DNA from: Magnetospirillum sp. ME-1
GTDB lineage: Bacteria; Pseudomonadota; Alphaproteobacteria; Rhodospirillales; Magnetospirillaceae
Length of the DNA stretch: 64,000 nt
Reading direction: 5' to 3'
NCBI RefSeq assembly: GCF_002105535.1
Contig: NZ_CP015848.1
Coordinates: forward strand, 3,390,926-3,454,925
Shown: piece by piece, positions 9,457 through 17,202 of the stretch
Position numbering within the stretch: the first letter of the stretch is position 1
Layout of the letters: every line of letters begins with the position of its first letter
Position numbers and translations under genes: made by a program
The notes under the pieces: model-generated
Databases searched by the model: none
What the model saw: the letters and a program-made list of their open reading frames with translations, nothing else
Told to the model about the DNA's origin: nothing

Positions 9457-10368
9457 ATGGAGCGGATCGGAAAATACGTCATTCATACGGCGGTGGTCAC
9501 CACCGGTGCCGCCCGGATTCTGCTGTGCCACGACCCGGATCTCCAGATCCCGGTGGCGGTCAAGCTGTTCGATCCCAAGCCGGGCGACACCGGCCCGTTG
9601 AGCCCGGCGCAGCAACTGACCCGCTTTCTGACCGAGGCCCGCACGCTCGCCTCCTTCGACCATCCCTATATCGTCGGCGTCAAGACGCTGGAGCATCTGG
9701 CCGACGGCCGGCCCTTTTTCGTCATGCCCTACATGGCGGCCCACCTGCCCTATGAGATCGGCAAGGAATTCGCCACGGCCGAGGATGCGGCCGCCGCGCC
9801 GGAACGCGACCGGCCGCGTCGGGTCAGCGGCCAGCGGGCCATGCTGGTGATGAAGCAGCTGTCGTCGGCGGTGCTGGCGCTGCACAAGCGCGGCATCGTC
9901 CACCGGGCCTTGAAGCCGTCCAACATCCTGCTGACCGCCACCCAGAACGGGACGGTGAGGCTGTGCGATTTCGCCCTGATCAAGCTGGCGGAAAAGAATC
10001 TGCCTCTGCCCGATCACTGGATGGGCGACGTCGCCTATACCGCGCCCGAGCAGCGCGAGAACGCCACCGCCGTCGGCCCGCGCGCCGACGTCTATTCCCT
10101 GGGCGTGCTGGCCTATCGCCTGCTGGTGGGCACGTTGCCCGATCCGGCGGCCGGGGCGGCCATGCTGGGCGGCGGCTTTCCGCCCGAACTGATCAATCTG
10201 GTGGCCGCCTGCACCGACCCCGACCCTGAGCGCCGGCCGCTGCATGCGGGCGAGGTGCTGGGTGGGCTCGACCGCGTGCCGCCTCCGTCGCGGCCGACGG
10301 TGAGCAAGCCGGTGGTCCAGGTGGTGGCCAGGCAGCGCGTCGCTTCGCCCGTCGCCGCCGAGTCCTGA
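9457..10368 (+). CDS. Ser/Thr protein kinase-fold protein, probably a pseudokinase
   Basis: 303 residues from the ATG at 9457 with AAGGAG 13 bases upstream; a GTG at 9424 could add 11 residues. The kinase fold is recognisable. Lys36 in VAVK and Glu60 in FLTEARTLASFDHP are present, then the catalytic-loop segment IVHRALKPSNILL, where the HRD aspartate is Ala151. The magnesium loop reads DFA instead of DFG, followed by APEQ and DVYSLGVLAYRLL. The Gly-rich loop is degenerate. Loss of the catalytic Asp suggests a binding or scaffold role, or a very weak kinase. There is no membrane segment. It is coupled (TGATG) to the following FolM-like gene. Confidence 0.8.
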   Translation: MERIGKYVIHTAVVTTGAARILLCHDPDLQIPVAVKLFDPKPGDTGPLSPAQQLTRFLTEARTLASFDHPYIVGVKTLEHLADGRPFFVMPYMAAHLPYEIGKEFATAEDAAAAPERDRPRRVSGQRAMLVMKQLSSAVLALHKRGIVHRALKPSNILLTATQNGTVRLCDFALIKLAEKNLPLPDHWMGDVAYTAPEQRENATAVGPRADVYSLGVLAYRLLVGTLPDPAAGAAMLGGGFPPELINLVAACTDPDPERRPLHAGEVLGGLDRVPPPSRPTVSKPVVQVVARQRVASPVAAES

Positions 10369-11147
10369 TGGCCGATCCCCATCTTTCGCCCCGGCTCCCC
10401 CGCGCCGCCCTGGTGACCGGGGGCGGCCGGCGGATCGGCCGCGCCATCGCCCTGGACCTCGCCCGCCAGGGCTTCGCCGTGGCAATCCATTGCCGCCATT
10501 CCACCGCCGAGGCCGACGCGGTGGCGGCGGAAATTCGTGCCATGGGGGGAAAGGCGGTGGTCCTGCCCGCCGATCTGGAGCGTGAGGATCAGGTGCGGGA
10601 GCTGGTGGGCCGGGCCGAGACGGCGCTGGGGGCGCTGGGCCTTCTGGTCAACAACGCCTCGGTGTTCGAGAAGGACGACGCCCTGGGGGCGGATCGGGCC
10701 AGCTGGGACCTTCACATGGAGGTCAACCTGCGGGCGCCCTTCGTGCTGACCCAGGACTTCGCCCGCCGGCTGCCCGAGGAGGCCGAGGGGCTGGTGGTCA
10801 ACCTGCTGGATCAGCGGGTGTGGAACCTCACCCCCCATTTCACCAGCTACACCCTGTCCAAGGCCGCCCTGTGGGCGGCGACCCGGACCCTGGCGCTCGC
10901 CCTGGCGCCCCGTATTCGCGTGGTGGGAATCGGGCCCGGCCCGGCCCTGCCCAGCGCGCGGCAGACCGACGCCCAGTTCGCCGCCCAGGTGGCGGGGCTG
11001 CCGCTCGCGCGCGGCACGTCGCCGGACGAGGTCTGCCGCACGCTGCGCTTCCTGCTGGCCACGCCTTCCATCACCGGTCAGATGATTGCATTGGATGGTG
11101 GACAGCATCTGGGGTGGACAACCTTTGGTGATGTGCCGGAAGAATAA
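10368..11147 (+). CDS. SDR oxidoreductase, pteridine reductase (FolM)-like
   Basis: 259 residues. A classical short-chain dehydrogenase: TGGGRRIGRAIA near residue 17 for the cofactor, NNAS near 100, and YTLSKAAL with the catalytic Tyr and Lys near 165. The RR after the glycines favours NADPH, and the segment LLDQRVWNLTPHFTSYTLSK resembles FolM/PTR1 dihydropteridine reductases. It probably reduces a pterin such as dihydromonapterin or dihydrofolate, but other SDR substrates are possible. The A of its ATG is the last base of the upstream pseudokinase gene's TGA, so the two are co-translated. Confidence 0.75.
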   Translation: MADPHLSPRLPRAALVTGGGRRIGRAIALDLARQGFAVAIHCRHSTAEADAVAAEIRAMGGKAVVLPADLEREDQVRELVGRAETALGALGLLVNNASVFEKDDALGADRASWDLHMEVNLRAPFVLTQDFARRLPEEAEGLVVNLLDQRVWNLTPHFTSYTLSKAALWAATRTLALALAPRIRVVGIGPGPALPSARQTDAQFAAQVAGLPLARGTSPDEVCRTLRFLLATPSITGQMIALDGGQHLGWTTFGDVPEE

Positions 11148-11564
11148 TCCTGACGGTTTGCTGCGCTGCGGGGCTTGAGTCTTTTGAACCGCTTCCGCAA
11201 CGGTCCAGGCGCAGCCTGGGGCTCTGACCCGAAAGCTGGAAGTGTTAAGTTGTTCACAGGCGTTAACGCCCCCGTGCCGCTGCCAAGCGCGCCCCTTTTT
11301 GTCCAGGGAAAAAAAGCCGATATTTGCCGATTGTTTACACTTGACTTGGTTAAGCCTTTGAAAAATAACGATATAGCCAGCATGCTCACAAATTGTGCAA
11401 AGTGCTCATACCCCAGGAGACTCAAGGGCGCGGACCATGCCTGACGAACTTGCCAACAGACTTATCCACAGGTTTCGTGGATATCCCGCAACGCAAGGAA
11501 AATCTGATCGTCCCTGCGTAATGGATAGGCGGCTCCTCTGGCGCCGGTCTGTGGATGGTGGCCC
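11148..11564. promoter_or_regulatory. AT-rich intergenic region with DnaA-box-like sites before uvrC
   Basis: 417 bp, much richer in A and T than the flanks. A perfect DnaA-box sequence TTATCCACA is at 11462-11470. Near matches are at 11250-11258 (TTGTTCACA) and 11331-11339 (TTGTTTACA), and a reverse-oriented partial TGTGGAT lies near 11550. The only open frame of note is the 43-codon frame at 11437-11568. The region probably contains the uvrC promoter; whether DnaA binds is not known. Confidence 0.4.
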
Positions 11565-11568
11565 GTGA
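11437..11568 (+). CDS. Possible 43-residue leader peptide overlapping uvrC
   Basis: ATG at 11437, preceded by CAGGAGA at 11414-11420, opens a 43-residue frame ([17 protein letters not shown] at the start) whose TGA overlaps the GTG of uvrC as GTGA. Start-stop overlaps of this kind join most genes of this region, which is the only support. The peptide is basic and resembles nothing known to me. It may be a translational leader for uvrC or chance. Confidence 0.25.
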   Translation: MPDELANRLIHRFRGYPATQGKSDRPCVMDRRLLWRRSVDGGP

Positions 11569-13439
11569 CCACCCCCGACAACCCCGCCGCGCCCTTGGCG
11601 GCCGGAGTGGCGGTAATCGCCCAGGTGGTGGCGACTTTGCCCGGAACCCCCGGTGTGTACCGCATGCTCAACGGCAAGGGCGACGTCTTGTACGTGGGCA
11701 AGGCGAAAAGCCTGAAGAAGCGGGTGGTGGCCTATACCCGGCCCGAGCGCATGCCCATGCGCATCCAGCGGATGATTTCCGAGACGGCGTCCATGGAGGT
11801 GGTGACCACGCGGACCGAGGTCGAGGCCCTGCTGCTGGAAAGCAACCTGATCAAGAGCCTGGGGCCGCGCTACAACATCCTTCTCAAGGACGACAAGAGC
11901 TTTCCCCACATCCTGATCACCGGCGACCACGACTGGCCACAGGTGCTCAAACACAGGGGCGCACGCAACCGCAAGGGCGAGTATTTCGGCCCCTTCGCCT
12001 CGGCCGGGGCGGTCAACCAGACCCTGGCGGCGCTGCAGCGCGCCTTCCTGTTGCGCTCGTGCTCGGATTCGGTGTTCGCGTCGCGCACCCGACCCTGTCT
12101 CCTGTTCCAGATCAAGCGCTGTTCCGCGCCGTGCGTCGAGCGCATCGCCCCCGACGAGTATCTGGCTCTGGTGGAGGAGGCCAGGGCGTTCCTGTCGGGC
12201 CAAAGCCGGCGCATCCAGAACGATCTCACCAATCGCATGTCGGCGGCGGCCGAATCCATGGAATACGAGAAGGCGGCGGTGTTCCGTGACCGCATCCGGG
12301 CCTTGGCCCGCATTCAGGCGCATCAGGATATCAACCCCGCCGATGTGGACGAGGCCGACGTGGTCGCCCTGCACCAGGCCGGCGACGGGGTGTGCATCCA
12401 GGTGTTCTTCTTCCGCTCGGGCTGCAATTACGGCAGCCGGGCCTATTTCCCCGTCCATGCCCAGGGCGAGGAGGCGCCCGAGATCATGGCCGCCTTCCTG
12501 GGCCAGTTCTATGCCGACAAGACGCCGCCCAGGGAGATCCTGCTGTCCCAGGACCCCGCCGAGGCGGCCATCGTCGCCCAGGCCCTGTCGGAGAAGGCGG
12601 GGCGCAAGGTCGTGCTATCGACGCCTAAGCGCGGCGACCGCAAGCGCCTCGTGGAACATGCCTATGATAACGCCCGCGACGCCCTGGGGCGGCGCATGGC
12701 GGAAAGCGGGGCGCAGCGCAAGCTTCTGGAGGGCGTGGCCGAAGTCTTCGGGCTGGAGGCGCCGCCCGAGCGCATCGAGGTCTACGACAACTCCCACATC
12801 CAGGGCTCGGACGCGGTGGGCGGCATGATCGTCGCCGGCCCCGACGGGCTGATGAAGTCGGCCTATCGCAAGTTCAACATCCGCTCTGCCGATCTCACCC
12901 CCGGCGACGATTTCGCCATGATGCGCGAAGTGCTGACCCGGCGTTTCGCCCGCGCCCAGAAGGAAGACCCCGATCGCGACCGGGGGATGTGGCCCGATCT
13001 GGCCCTGATCGACGGCGGCAGGGGTCAGCTCAACGCCGCTTTGGCCGTGCTCGAGGAACTGGGCATCGACGACGTCACGCTGGTGGGTATCGCCAAGGGC
13101 CCCGACCGCAATGCCGGGCGTGAACGCTTCTTCCAGGCGGGCAAGGAGCCCATCAGCCTGGAGCCCCGCCACCCGGTGCTCTACTTCCTGCAGCGCCTGC
13201 GCGACGAGGCCCACCGCTTCGCCATCGGCACCCATCGGGCCCGGCGCTCCAAGGGGCTGGTGCAGTCGACCCTGGACGCCCTGCCCGGCGTGGGGCCCAA
13301 GCGCAAGAAGGCGCTGCTGCACCATTTCGGCTCGGCCAGGGCCGTGGCCGAGGCGGGGCTGCCTGATCTGGAAAACGTCGAGGGAATCAGCCGCGCCATG
13401 GCCAAAAAGATTCATGACTACTTCCATCCCGAGGGTTAG
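11565..13439 (+). CDS. uvrC: UvrABC system subunit C
   Basis: 624 residues, the usual size. The N-terminal GIY-YIG nuclease reads GVYRML...[14 protein letters not shown] and makes the 3' incision. A UVR motif near residue 225 ([19 protein letters not shown]) contacts UvrB. The RNase H-like domain with [16 protein letters not shown] makes the 5' incision. The C-terminal helix-hairpin-helix pair ([25 protein letters not shown]) binds DNA. The start is a GTG. It is the first gene of a run with pgsA, mobB, moeA and moaD. Confidence 0.97.
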   Translation: MTTPDNPAAPLAAGVAVIAQVVATLPGTPGVYRMLNGKGDVLYVGKAKSLKKRVVAYTRPERMPMRIQRMISETASMEVVTTRTEVEALLLESNLIKSLGPRYNILLKDDKSFPHILITGDHDWPQVLKHRGARNRKGEYFGPFASAGAVNQTLAALQRAFLLRSCSDSVFASRTRPCLLFQIKRCSAPCVERIAPDEYLALVEEARAFLSGQSRRIQNDLTNRMSAAAESMEYEKAAVFRDRIRALARIQAHQDINPADVDEADVVALHQAGDGVCIQVFFFRSGCNYGSRAYFPVHAQGEEAPEIMAAFLGQFYADKTPPREILLSQDPAEAAIVAQALSEKAGRKVVLSTPKRGDRKRLVEHAYDNARDALGRRMAESGAQRKLLEGVAEVFGLEAPPERIEVYDNSHIQGSDAVGGMIVAGPDGLMKSAYRKFNIRSADLTPGDDFAMMREVLTRRFARAQKEDPDRDRGMWPDLALIDGGRGQLNAALAVLEELGIDDVTLVGIAKGPDRNAGRERFFQAGKEPISLEPRHPVLYFLQRLRDEAHRFAIGTHRARRSKGLVQSTLDALPGVGPKRKKALLHHFGSARAVAEAGLPDLENVEGISRAMAKKIHDYFHPEG

Positions 13440-13452
13440 TATTCCGCCCGCC

Positions 13453-14013
13453 ATGCTGACCAGCCTGCCCAACCTGCTGACTCTTTCGCGGATCGTCGTG
13501 ATCCCGCTGGTGGTCGGGCTGTTCTATGTGGACGGCAACGCCGCCCGCTGGACCGCCTGCGCCCTGTTCGTCGCCGCCGCCATCACCGACTGGTTCGACG
13601 GCTATCTGGCGCGGTCGTGGAATCAGGTCTCCAAGTTCGGCCGCTTTCTCGACCCCATCGCCGACAAGCTGCTGGTGGCCTCGGTGCTGTTCATGCTGGC
13701 CGCCTTCGACCGCCTCAGCGCCGTGTCATTCCTGCCCGCCCTGATCATCGTGCTGCGTGAGATCCTGGTGTCCGGCCTGCGCGAGTTCCTGGCCGAGGTC
13801 CGCGTCAGCATGCCGGTATCGCGGCTGGCCAAGTGGAAGACCGGCATCCAGATGACCGCCATTCCGGTGCTGCTGGTGGGCGACGCCGCCGCCTTCATGC
13901 CCACCCGCCAGCTGGGCGAGGTGGGCCTGTGGATCGCCGCCATCCTGACCATCCTCACCGGCTGGGACTACCTGCGCTCCGGCATGCGCCACATGGGAGA
14001 ATCGGCGGAATGA
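13453..14013 (+). CDS. pgsA: CDP-diacylglycerol--glycerol-3-phosphate 3-phosphatidyltransferase
   Basis: 186 residues with several membrane helices. The CDP-alcohol phosphotransferase signature D-x2-D-G-x2-A-R-x8-G-x3-D-x3-D is complete in TDWFDGYLARSW...GRFLDPIADK near residues 40-67. PgsA makes phosphatidylglycerol phosphate in the inner membrane. It begins 13 bases after the uvrC stop; the uvrC-pgsA pair is a frequent bacterial neighbourhood. The stop overlaps the mobB start as ATGA. Confidence 0.93.
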   Translation: MLTSLPNLLTLSRIVVIPLVVGLFYVDGNAARWTACALFVAAAITDWFDGYLARSWNQVSKFGRFLDPIADKLLVASVLFMLAAFDRLSAVSFLPALIIVLREILVSGLREFLAEVRVSMPVSRLAKWKTGIQMTAIPVLLVGDAAAFMPTRQLGEVGLWIAAILTILTGWDYLRSGMRHMGESAE

Positions 14014-14504
14014 AGGTGTTCGGCATCGCGGGGCGCTCCGGGATGGGCAAGACCTCGCTGATCATCCGTCTGGTTCCCTGGTTCCGGGCCAGGGGCATCA
14101 CCATCTCCACCGTCAAGCAGGCGCACGAGGCCTTCGACGTGGACAAGAAGGGCAAGGATTCGTACGAGCACCGGGAGGCCGGCGCATCCGAGGTGATGAT
14201 CGCCTCGGCCCGGCGCTGGGCGCTGATGCACGAGTATCGCGACGAGCCCGAATACACCATGGACCAGCTGCTGGCTCGCATGAGCAAGGTGGATCTGGTG
14301 CTGGTGGAGGGCTTTCGCCAGTGGCCCCATCCGCGCCTGGAGGTCTGGCGGGAAGAGGGCGGCAAGCCGCCCTTCTGGCCCGAGGACGACCGCATGTGCG
14401 CCCTGGTCAGCGACCGCAATGTCGATGCCTGCCCGCTGCCCCAGCTCAATCTGGACGATACCGGCGCCATCGGCGCCATGATCTGCGCCAAGGTGGGGCT
14501 GTGA
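14010..14504 (+). CDS. mobB: Molybdopterin-guanine dinucleotide biosynthesis protein B
   Basis: 164 residues. A P-loop GTPase: GIAGRSGMGKTSLI at the N-terminus, STVKQAHEAFDVD, and the family block LVLVEGFRQWPHPRLEVWR near residue 95-115. MobB is an accessory GTP-binding partner of MobA in the attachment of GMP to molybdopterin. No mobA is in the window. It is coupled by overlapping start/stop codons to pgsA (ATGA) and moeA (GTGA). Confidence 0.92.
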   Translation: MKVFGIAGRSGMGKTSLIIRLVPWFRARGITISTVKQAHEAFDVDKKGKDSYEHREAGASEVMIASARRWALMHEYRDEPEYTMDQLLARMSKVDLVLVEGFRQWPHPRLEVWREEGGKPPFWPEDDRMCALVSDRNVDACPLPQLNLDDTGAIGAMICAKVGL

Positions 14505-15736
14505 CCAGCCGTTTCGCCGGGGGCAACGACCTGATGACCGTCGCCGAGGCGCTGGCCCGGCTGGAGGCGCGCCTGGAGCCCGCCGTCGGCGTCGAGGAGC
14601 TTGGCCTGCACCACGCCTTGGGCCGCATCCTGGCCGAGGACGTGGTCTCGGCGGTCAACGTGCCGCCCCACGACAATTCGGCGGTGGACGGCTGGGCCTT
14701 TCGCCGCGCCGACCTGCCCGCCGCCGGAATCCTGCCGGTGGTGGGCCGCGTCGCCGCCGGCCACCCCCTGGACGGGCCGCTGCCCCGGGGCGGAGCGGTG
14801 CGCATCTTCACCGGCGCACCCCTGCCCGAAGGCGCCGACACCGTCGCCATGCAGGAGGATTGCAAGGACCAGGGTGAGACGGTGGTGCTGCCCATTCGGC
14901 TGGCCGAGGGCGACAATGCCCGGGCCGCCGGCGAGGACATCGCCAAAGGCACGGTGGTGCTGCATGCAGGCACCCGTCTTCGGCCGCAGGAGCTGGGCGT
15001 GGCGGCGGCCACCGGGCGCTCGTCGCTGCGCGTCTACCGGCCCCTGAAGGCCGCCGTGTTCTCCACCGGCGACGAGATCAGGAATCCCGGCACCGAGCTT
15101 GCGCCCGGCTGCATCTATGACACCAACCGCTTCACCGCGTCCGGCCTGCTGCGCGCGCTGGGCGCCGAGGTTACCGATCTGGGCATCCTGCCCGACCGCT
15201 TCGAGACCATCCGCGACGCCCTGGCCGAGGCCGCTGTGTCCCACGACCTGATCCTCACCTCGGGCGGGGTGTCGGTGGGCGACGAAGACCATGTGAAGCC
15301 CGCCGTGCTGGAACTGGGCTCGCTGGATTTCTGGCGTCTGGCCATCAAGCCCGGCCGCCCGGTTGCGCTGGGCGAGGTGGCGGGGACCCCCTTCGTCGGC
15401 CTGCCCGGCAATCCGGTGGCGGTGATGGTCACCTTCATGGCCATCGCCCGGCCCATGGTGCTGCGCCTGATGGGCGCCGCCCAGACCGCTCTGCCCCGCT
15501 ATTCCGTGGAAGCCGGCTTCGCCTTCCGGCACAAGCCGGGGCGGCGCGAATACCTGCGCGCCCGGCTCGCCCACATGGACGGACGGCTGGTGGCGGCCAA
15601 GTTCACCTCGGACGGTTCGGGCGTGCTCACCTCCATGACCTGGTCGGACGGGCTGGTGGACGTGCCTGAGGACCGGGGCGACATCGCGCCCGGCGAGATG
15701 GTGGATTTCCTTTCCTATGCGGACATGATGCGATGA
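14501..15736 (+). CDS. moeA: Molybdopterin molybdenumtransferase MoeA
   Basis: 411 residues from a GTG at 14501; an ATG at 14534 is an alternative, but the GTGA overlap with mobB supports the GTG. Conserved blocks are HDNSAVDGWAF, RIFTGAPLPEGADTV, the substrate-binding TSGGVSVGDEDHV, and GLPGNPVAVMVTF. MoeA inserts molybdate into adenylated molybdopterin. Its placement with mobB, moaD and moaE makes this a molybdenum-cofactor operon, although moaA, moaB and moaC are not here. Confidence 0.95.
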   Translation: MTSRFAGGNDLMTVAEALARLEARLEPAVGVEELGLHHALGRILAEDVVSAVNVPPHDNSAVDGWAFRRADLPAAGILPVVGRVAAGHPLDGPLPRGGAVRIFTGAPLPEGADTVAMQEDCKDQGETVVLPIRLAEGDNARAAGEDIAKGTVVLHAGTRLRPQELGVAAATGRSSLRVYRPLKAAVFSTGDEIRNPGTELAPGCIYDTNRFTASGLLRALGAEVTDLGILPDRFETIRDALAEAAVSHDLILTSGGVSVGDEDHVKPAVLELGSLDFWRLAIKPGRPVALGEVAGTPFVGLPGNPVAVMVTFMAIARPMVLRLMGAAQTALPRYSVEAGFAFRHKPGRREYLRARLAHMDGRLVAAKFTSDGSGVLTSMTWSDGLVDVPEDRGDIAPGEMVDFLSYADMMR

Positions 15737-15984
15737 AGGTGCTGTATTTCGCCTGGCTGAAGGCCAAGACCGGCATCGGGGAAGAGGATATCGTCCCGCC
15801 GGCCGGTATCGCCACTGTCGGACAGCTGGTCGAGTTCCTGAAGACCCGCTCGCCCGGCCACGCCGCCGCCTTCGAGGCCATGAGCGTGGTGCGCGTCGCC
15901 GTGAACCAGGATTACGGCAATCTCGACACCCCGGTGAAGATGGGCGACGAGGTGGCGTTCTTCCCGCCGGTCACGGGGGGCTAG
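15733..15984 (+). CDS. moaD: Molybdopterin synthase sulfur carrier subunit
   Basis: 83 residues with a ubiquitin-like pattern ending in the obligatory Gly-Gly (FFPPVTGG), which is activated and thiocarboxylated to donate sulfur to precursor Z. It is coupled to moeA by an ATGA overlap. The 91-base gap to moaE carries a GC-rich imperfect palindrome (GCCCGAATGGGTTCGGGC near 16030-16050). Confidence 0.93.
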   Translation: MKVLYFAWLKAKTGIGEEDIVPPAGIATVGQLVEFLKTRSPGHAAAFEAMSVVRVAVNQDYGNLDTPVKMGDEVAFFPPVTGG

Positions 15985-16075
15985 GCGAGACGCGGGGCTG
16001 CCGCCCCGGCCCCGCTTGGAGGCATCGCCCCGAATGGGTTCGGGCGATAGCCCGACATCCTGAAGGAGAGCGAGA

Positions 16076-16537
16076 ATGATCCGTGTCCAACGCGAGGATT
16101 TCGACCCCGGCGCCGAACTGGCCCGCTTCTCTTCCGGCAAGACCAATGTGGGCGGCATCTGCCTGTTCGTCGGGCTGGTGCGCGACTACATGGGGCACGA
16201 CCCGGCCACCGGTTCCGCGGTCAACGCCATGACGCTGGAACACTATCCCGGCATGACCGAGCGCCAGCTGGACGCCATCGAGGCCGAGGCGCGCAAGCGC
16301 TGGCCGCTGGACGACGCCCTGGTGATCCACCGTTTCGGAAGGCTGGAGCCGGGCGAGCGCATCGTGCTGGTGGCCGCCTCGTCGGCGCATCGCGACGCGG
16401 CCTTCGAAGCCTGCCGCTTCCTCATCGACTGGCTGAAGACCAAGGCGCCGTTCTGGAAGGTGGAGCATACCCTGCAAGGCGACGCCTGGGTCGACGCCAA
16501 GGAGTCCGACGATGCGGCGGCGTCGCGCTGGGATTAG
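16076..16537 (+). CDS. moaE: Molybdopterin synthase catalytic subunit
   Basis: 153 residues, with AAGGAG just before the ATG. Family blocks are present: GGICLFVGLVRDYM, LEHYPGMTERQLDAI, VIHRFGRLEPGE and LKTKAPFWKVE, which holds the active-site lysines. MoaE dimers with MoaD tails convert cyclic pyranopterin monophosphate to molybdopterin. It follows moaD as in many bacteria. Confidence 0.95.
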   Translation: MIRVQREDFDPGAELARFSSGKTNVGGICLFVGLVRDYMGHDPATGSAVNAMTLEHYPGMTERQLDAIEAEARKRWPLDDALVIHRFGRLEPGERIVLVAASSAHRDAAFEACRFLIDWLKTKAPFWKVEHTLQGDAWVDAKESDDAAASRWD

Positions 16538-16631
16538 GGGAAGGCTGGGGGATCAGGCAAAGCCCTGATATCACGGGGCAAAAGAGTGAGGGATCGGGGC
16601 TTCCGGGTCAAGGTTAATTCGCTTTTACCTT

Positions 16632-16659
16632 TTGTTAACCTCTTCGCCTGTGCTAGACT
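16632..16659 (+). promoter_or_regulatory. Putative sigma70-type promoter for the small gene at 16689
   Basis: TTGTTA at 16632-16637 and TAGACT at 16654-16659 with a 16-base spacer, in a short AT-rich stretch 30 bases before the small open reading frame. Similarity to the consensus is moderate. Confidence 0.35.
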
Positions 16660-16688
16660 GACGGTCTGTAATCCACAGGTTCCGTCAT

Positions 16689-16898
16689 ATGTCCGACTTG
16701 ATCCGCCAATCCGTTTCCTGGCCTTACGTTCACGGCGCCCGCAGCTATTCCCGCGTCACCCAATTGGCGCGCTCGGCCGGTGCTGAAACGTCGGACAAGG
16801 CGGAAGAGACGGATCGTCCTCAGGCCAAGGCAGAGACCGGCAAGAGCGAAGGCGCCTCCGCCGCCCGGCGTGGCGGGGTTCTGGACCTGTCCGTCTGA
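16689..16898 (+). CDS. Small hypothetical protein with own terminator
   Basis: 69 residues, not recognised. An N-terminal half with several aromatic residues (VSWPYVHGARSY) is followed by a hydrophilic Lys/Glu/Ala-rich linker and a short hydrophobic end, GGVLDLSV. It has a plausible promoter upstream and a strong intrinsic terminator 16 bases downstream, so it is probably an expressed single gene rather than a shadow. No clear Shine-Dalgarno sequence is visible. Its neighbours (moaE, GT41 cluster) say nothing definite about its role. Confidence 0.6.
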   Translation: MSDLIRQSVSWPYVHGARSYSRVTQLARSAGAETSDKAEETDRPQAKAETGKSEGASAARRGGVLDLSV

Positions 16899-16913
16899 TC
16901 CTGTCGGCCCGAG

Positions 16914-16955
16914 CAAAAAGCCCCATCCCGGTTCCCCCCGGGATGGGGCTTTTGC
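16914..16955 (+). terminator. Strong intrinsic terminator
   Basis: AAAAGCCCCATCCCGG and its reverse complement form a 16-bp perfect stem separated by a short C-rich loop, followed by a T-rich end. The A-rich start also makes it usable on the opposite strand. Confidence 0.85.
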
Positions 16956-16966
16956 TTTGGGCGGGT

Positions 16967-17202
16967 GGCGTTATACCAAACTGTGATGAGCGTGACTCAT
17001 CGCAGTTTGGATAGGCCCTCCCTCCGGGGGATCGAAATATATTTCGATGGCCGCGCCGCTTATGCGGCGGGAGCCAAGCCGCCCGCCGGCTTCGCCGGCA
17101 AACTATCTGGGATGCACGCCTTCGCGTGCAGTGGCGGCGCCCGGCGATTGAGGGCGATGCACTGATCGGTTCCGATCAGTGCATTTTGGTATTACCGCCC
17201 TT
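16967..17202. repeat. MITE-like array of hairpins
   Basis: About 236 bp. The ends are near inverted repeats (GGCGTTATACCAAA at left; TTTGGTATTACCGCC at right). Inside are, in order: a 15-bp-arm palindrome at 16976-17010 (CCAAACTGTGATGAG and its complement with one mismatch), a GATCGAAATATATTTCGAT dyad, GCCGCGCCGCTTATGCGGC, CCGCCGGCTTCGCCGGC, GCACGCCTTCGCGTGC, and a perfect stem at 17157-17184. No coding capacity is seen. The right end overlaps the stop codon of the GT41 gene. Confidence 0.6.

Noticed and set aside
11175-11444. 89-codon frame between the FolM-like gene and uvrC
   Set aside because: Starts at a TTG without ribosome binding site, crosses the AT-rich DnaA-box region, and its product resembles nothing; more likely non-coding.
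16585-16786. 66-codon frame after moaE overlapping the small gene at 16689
   Set aside because: It spans the putative promoter and has no ribosome binding site; the frame at 16689 is better framed by promoter and terminator.
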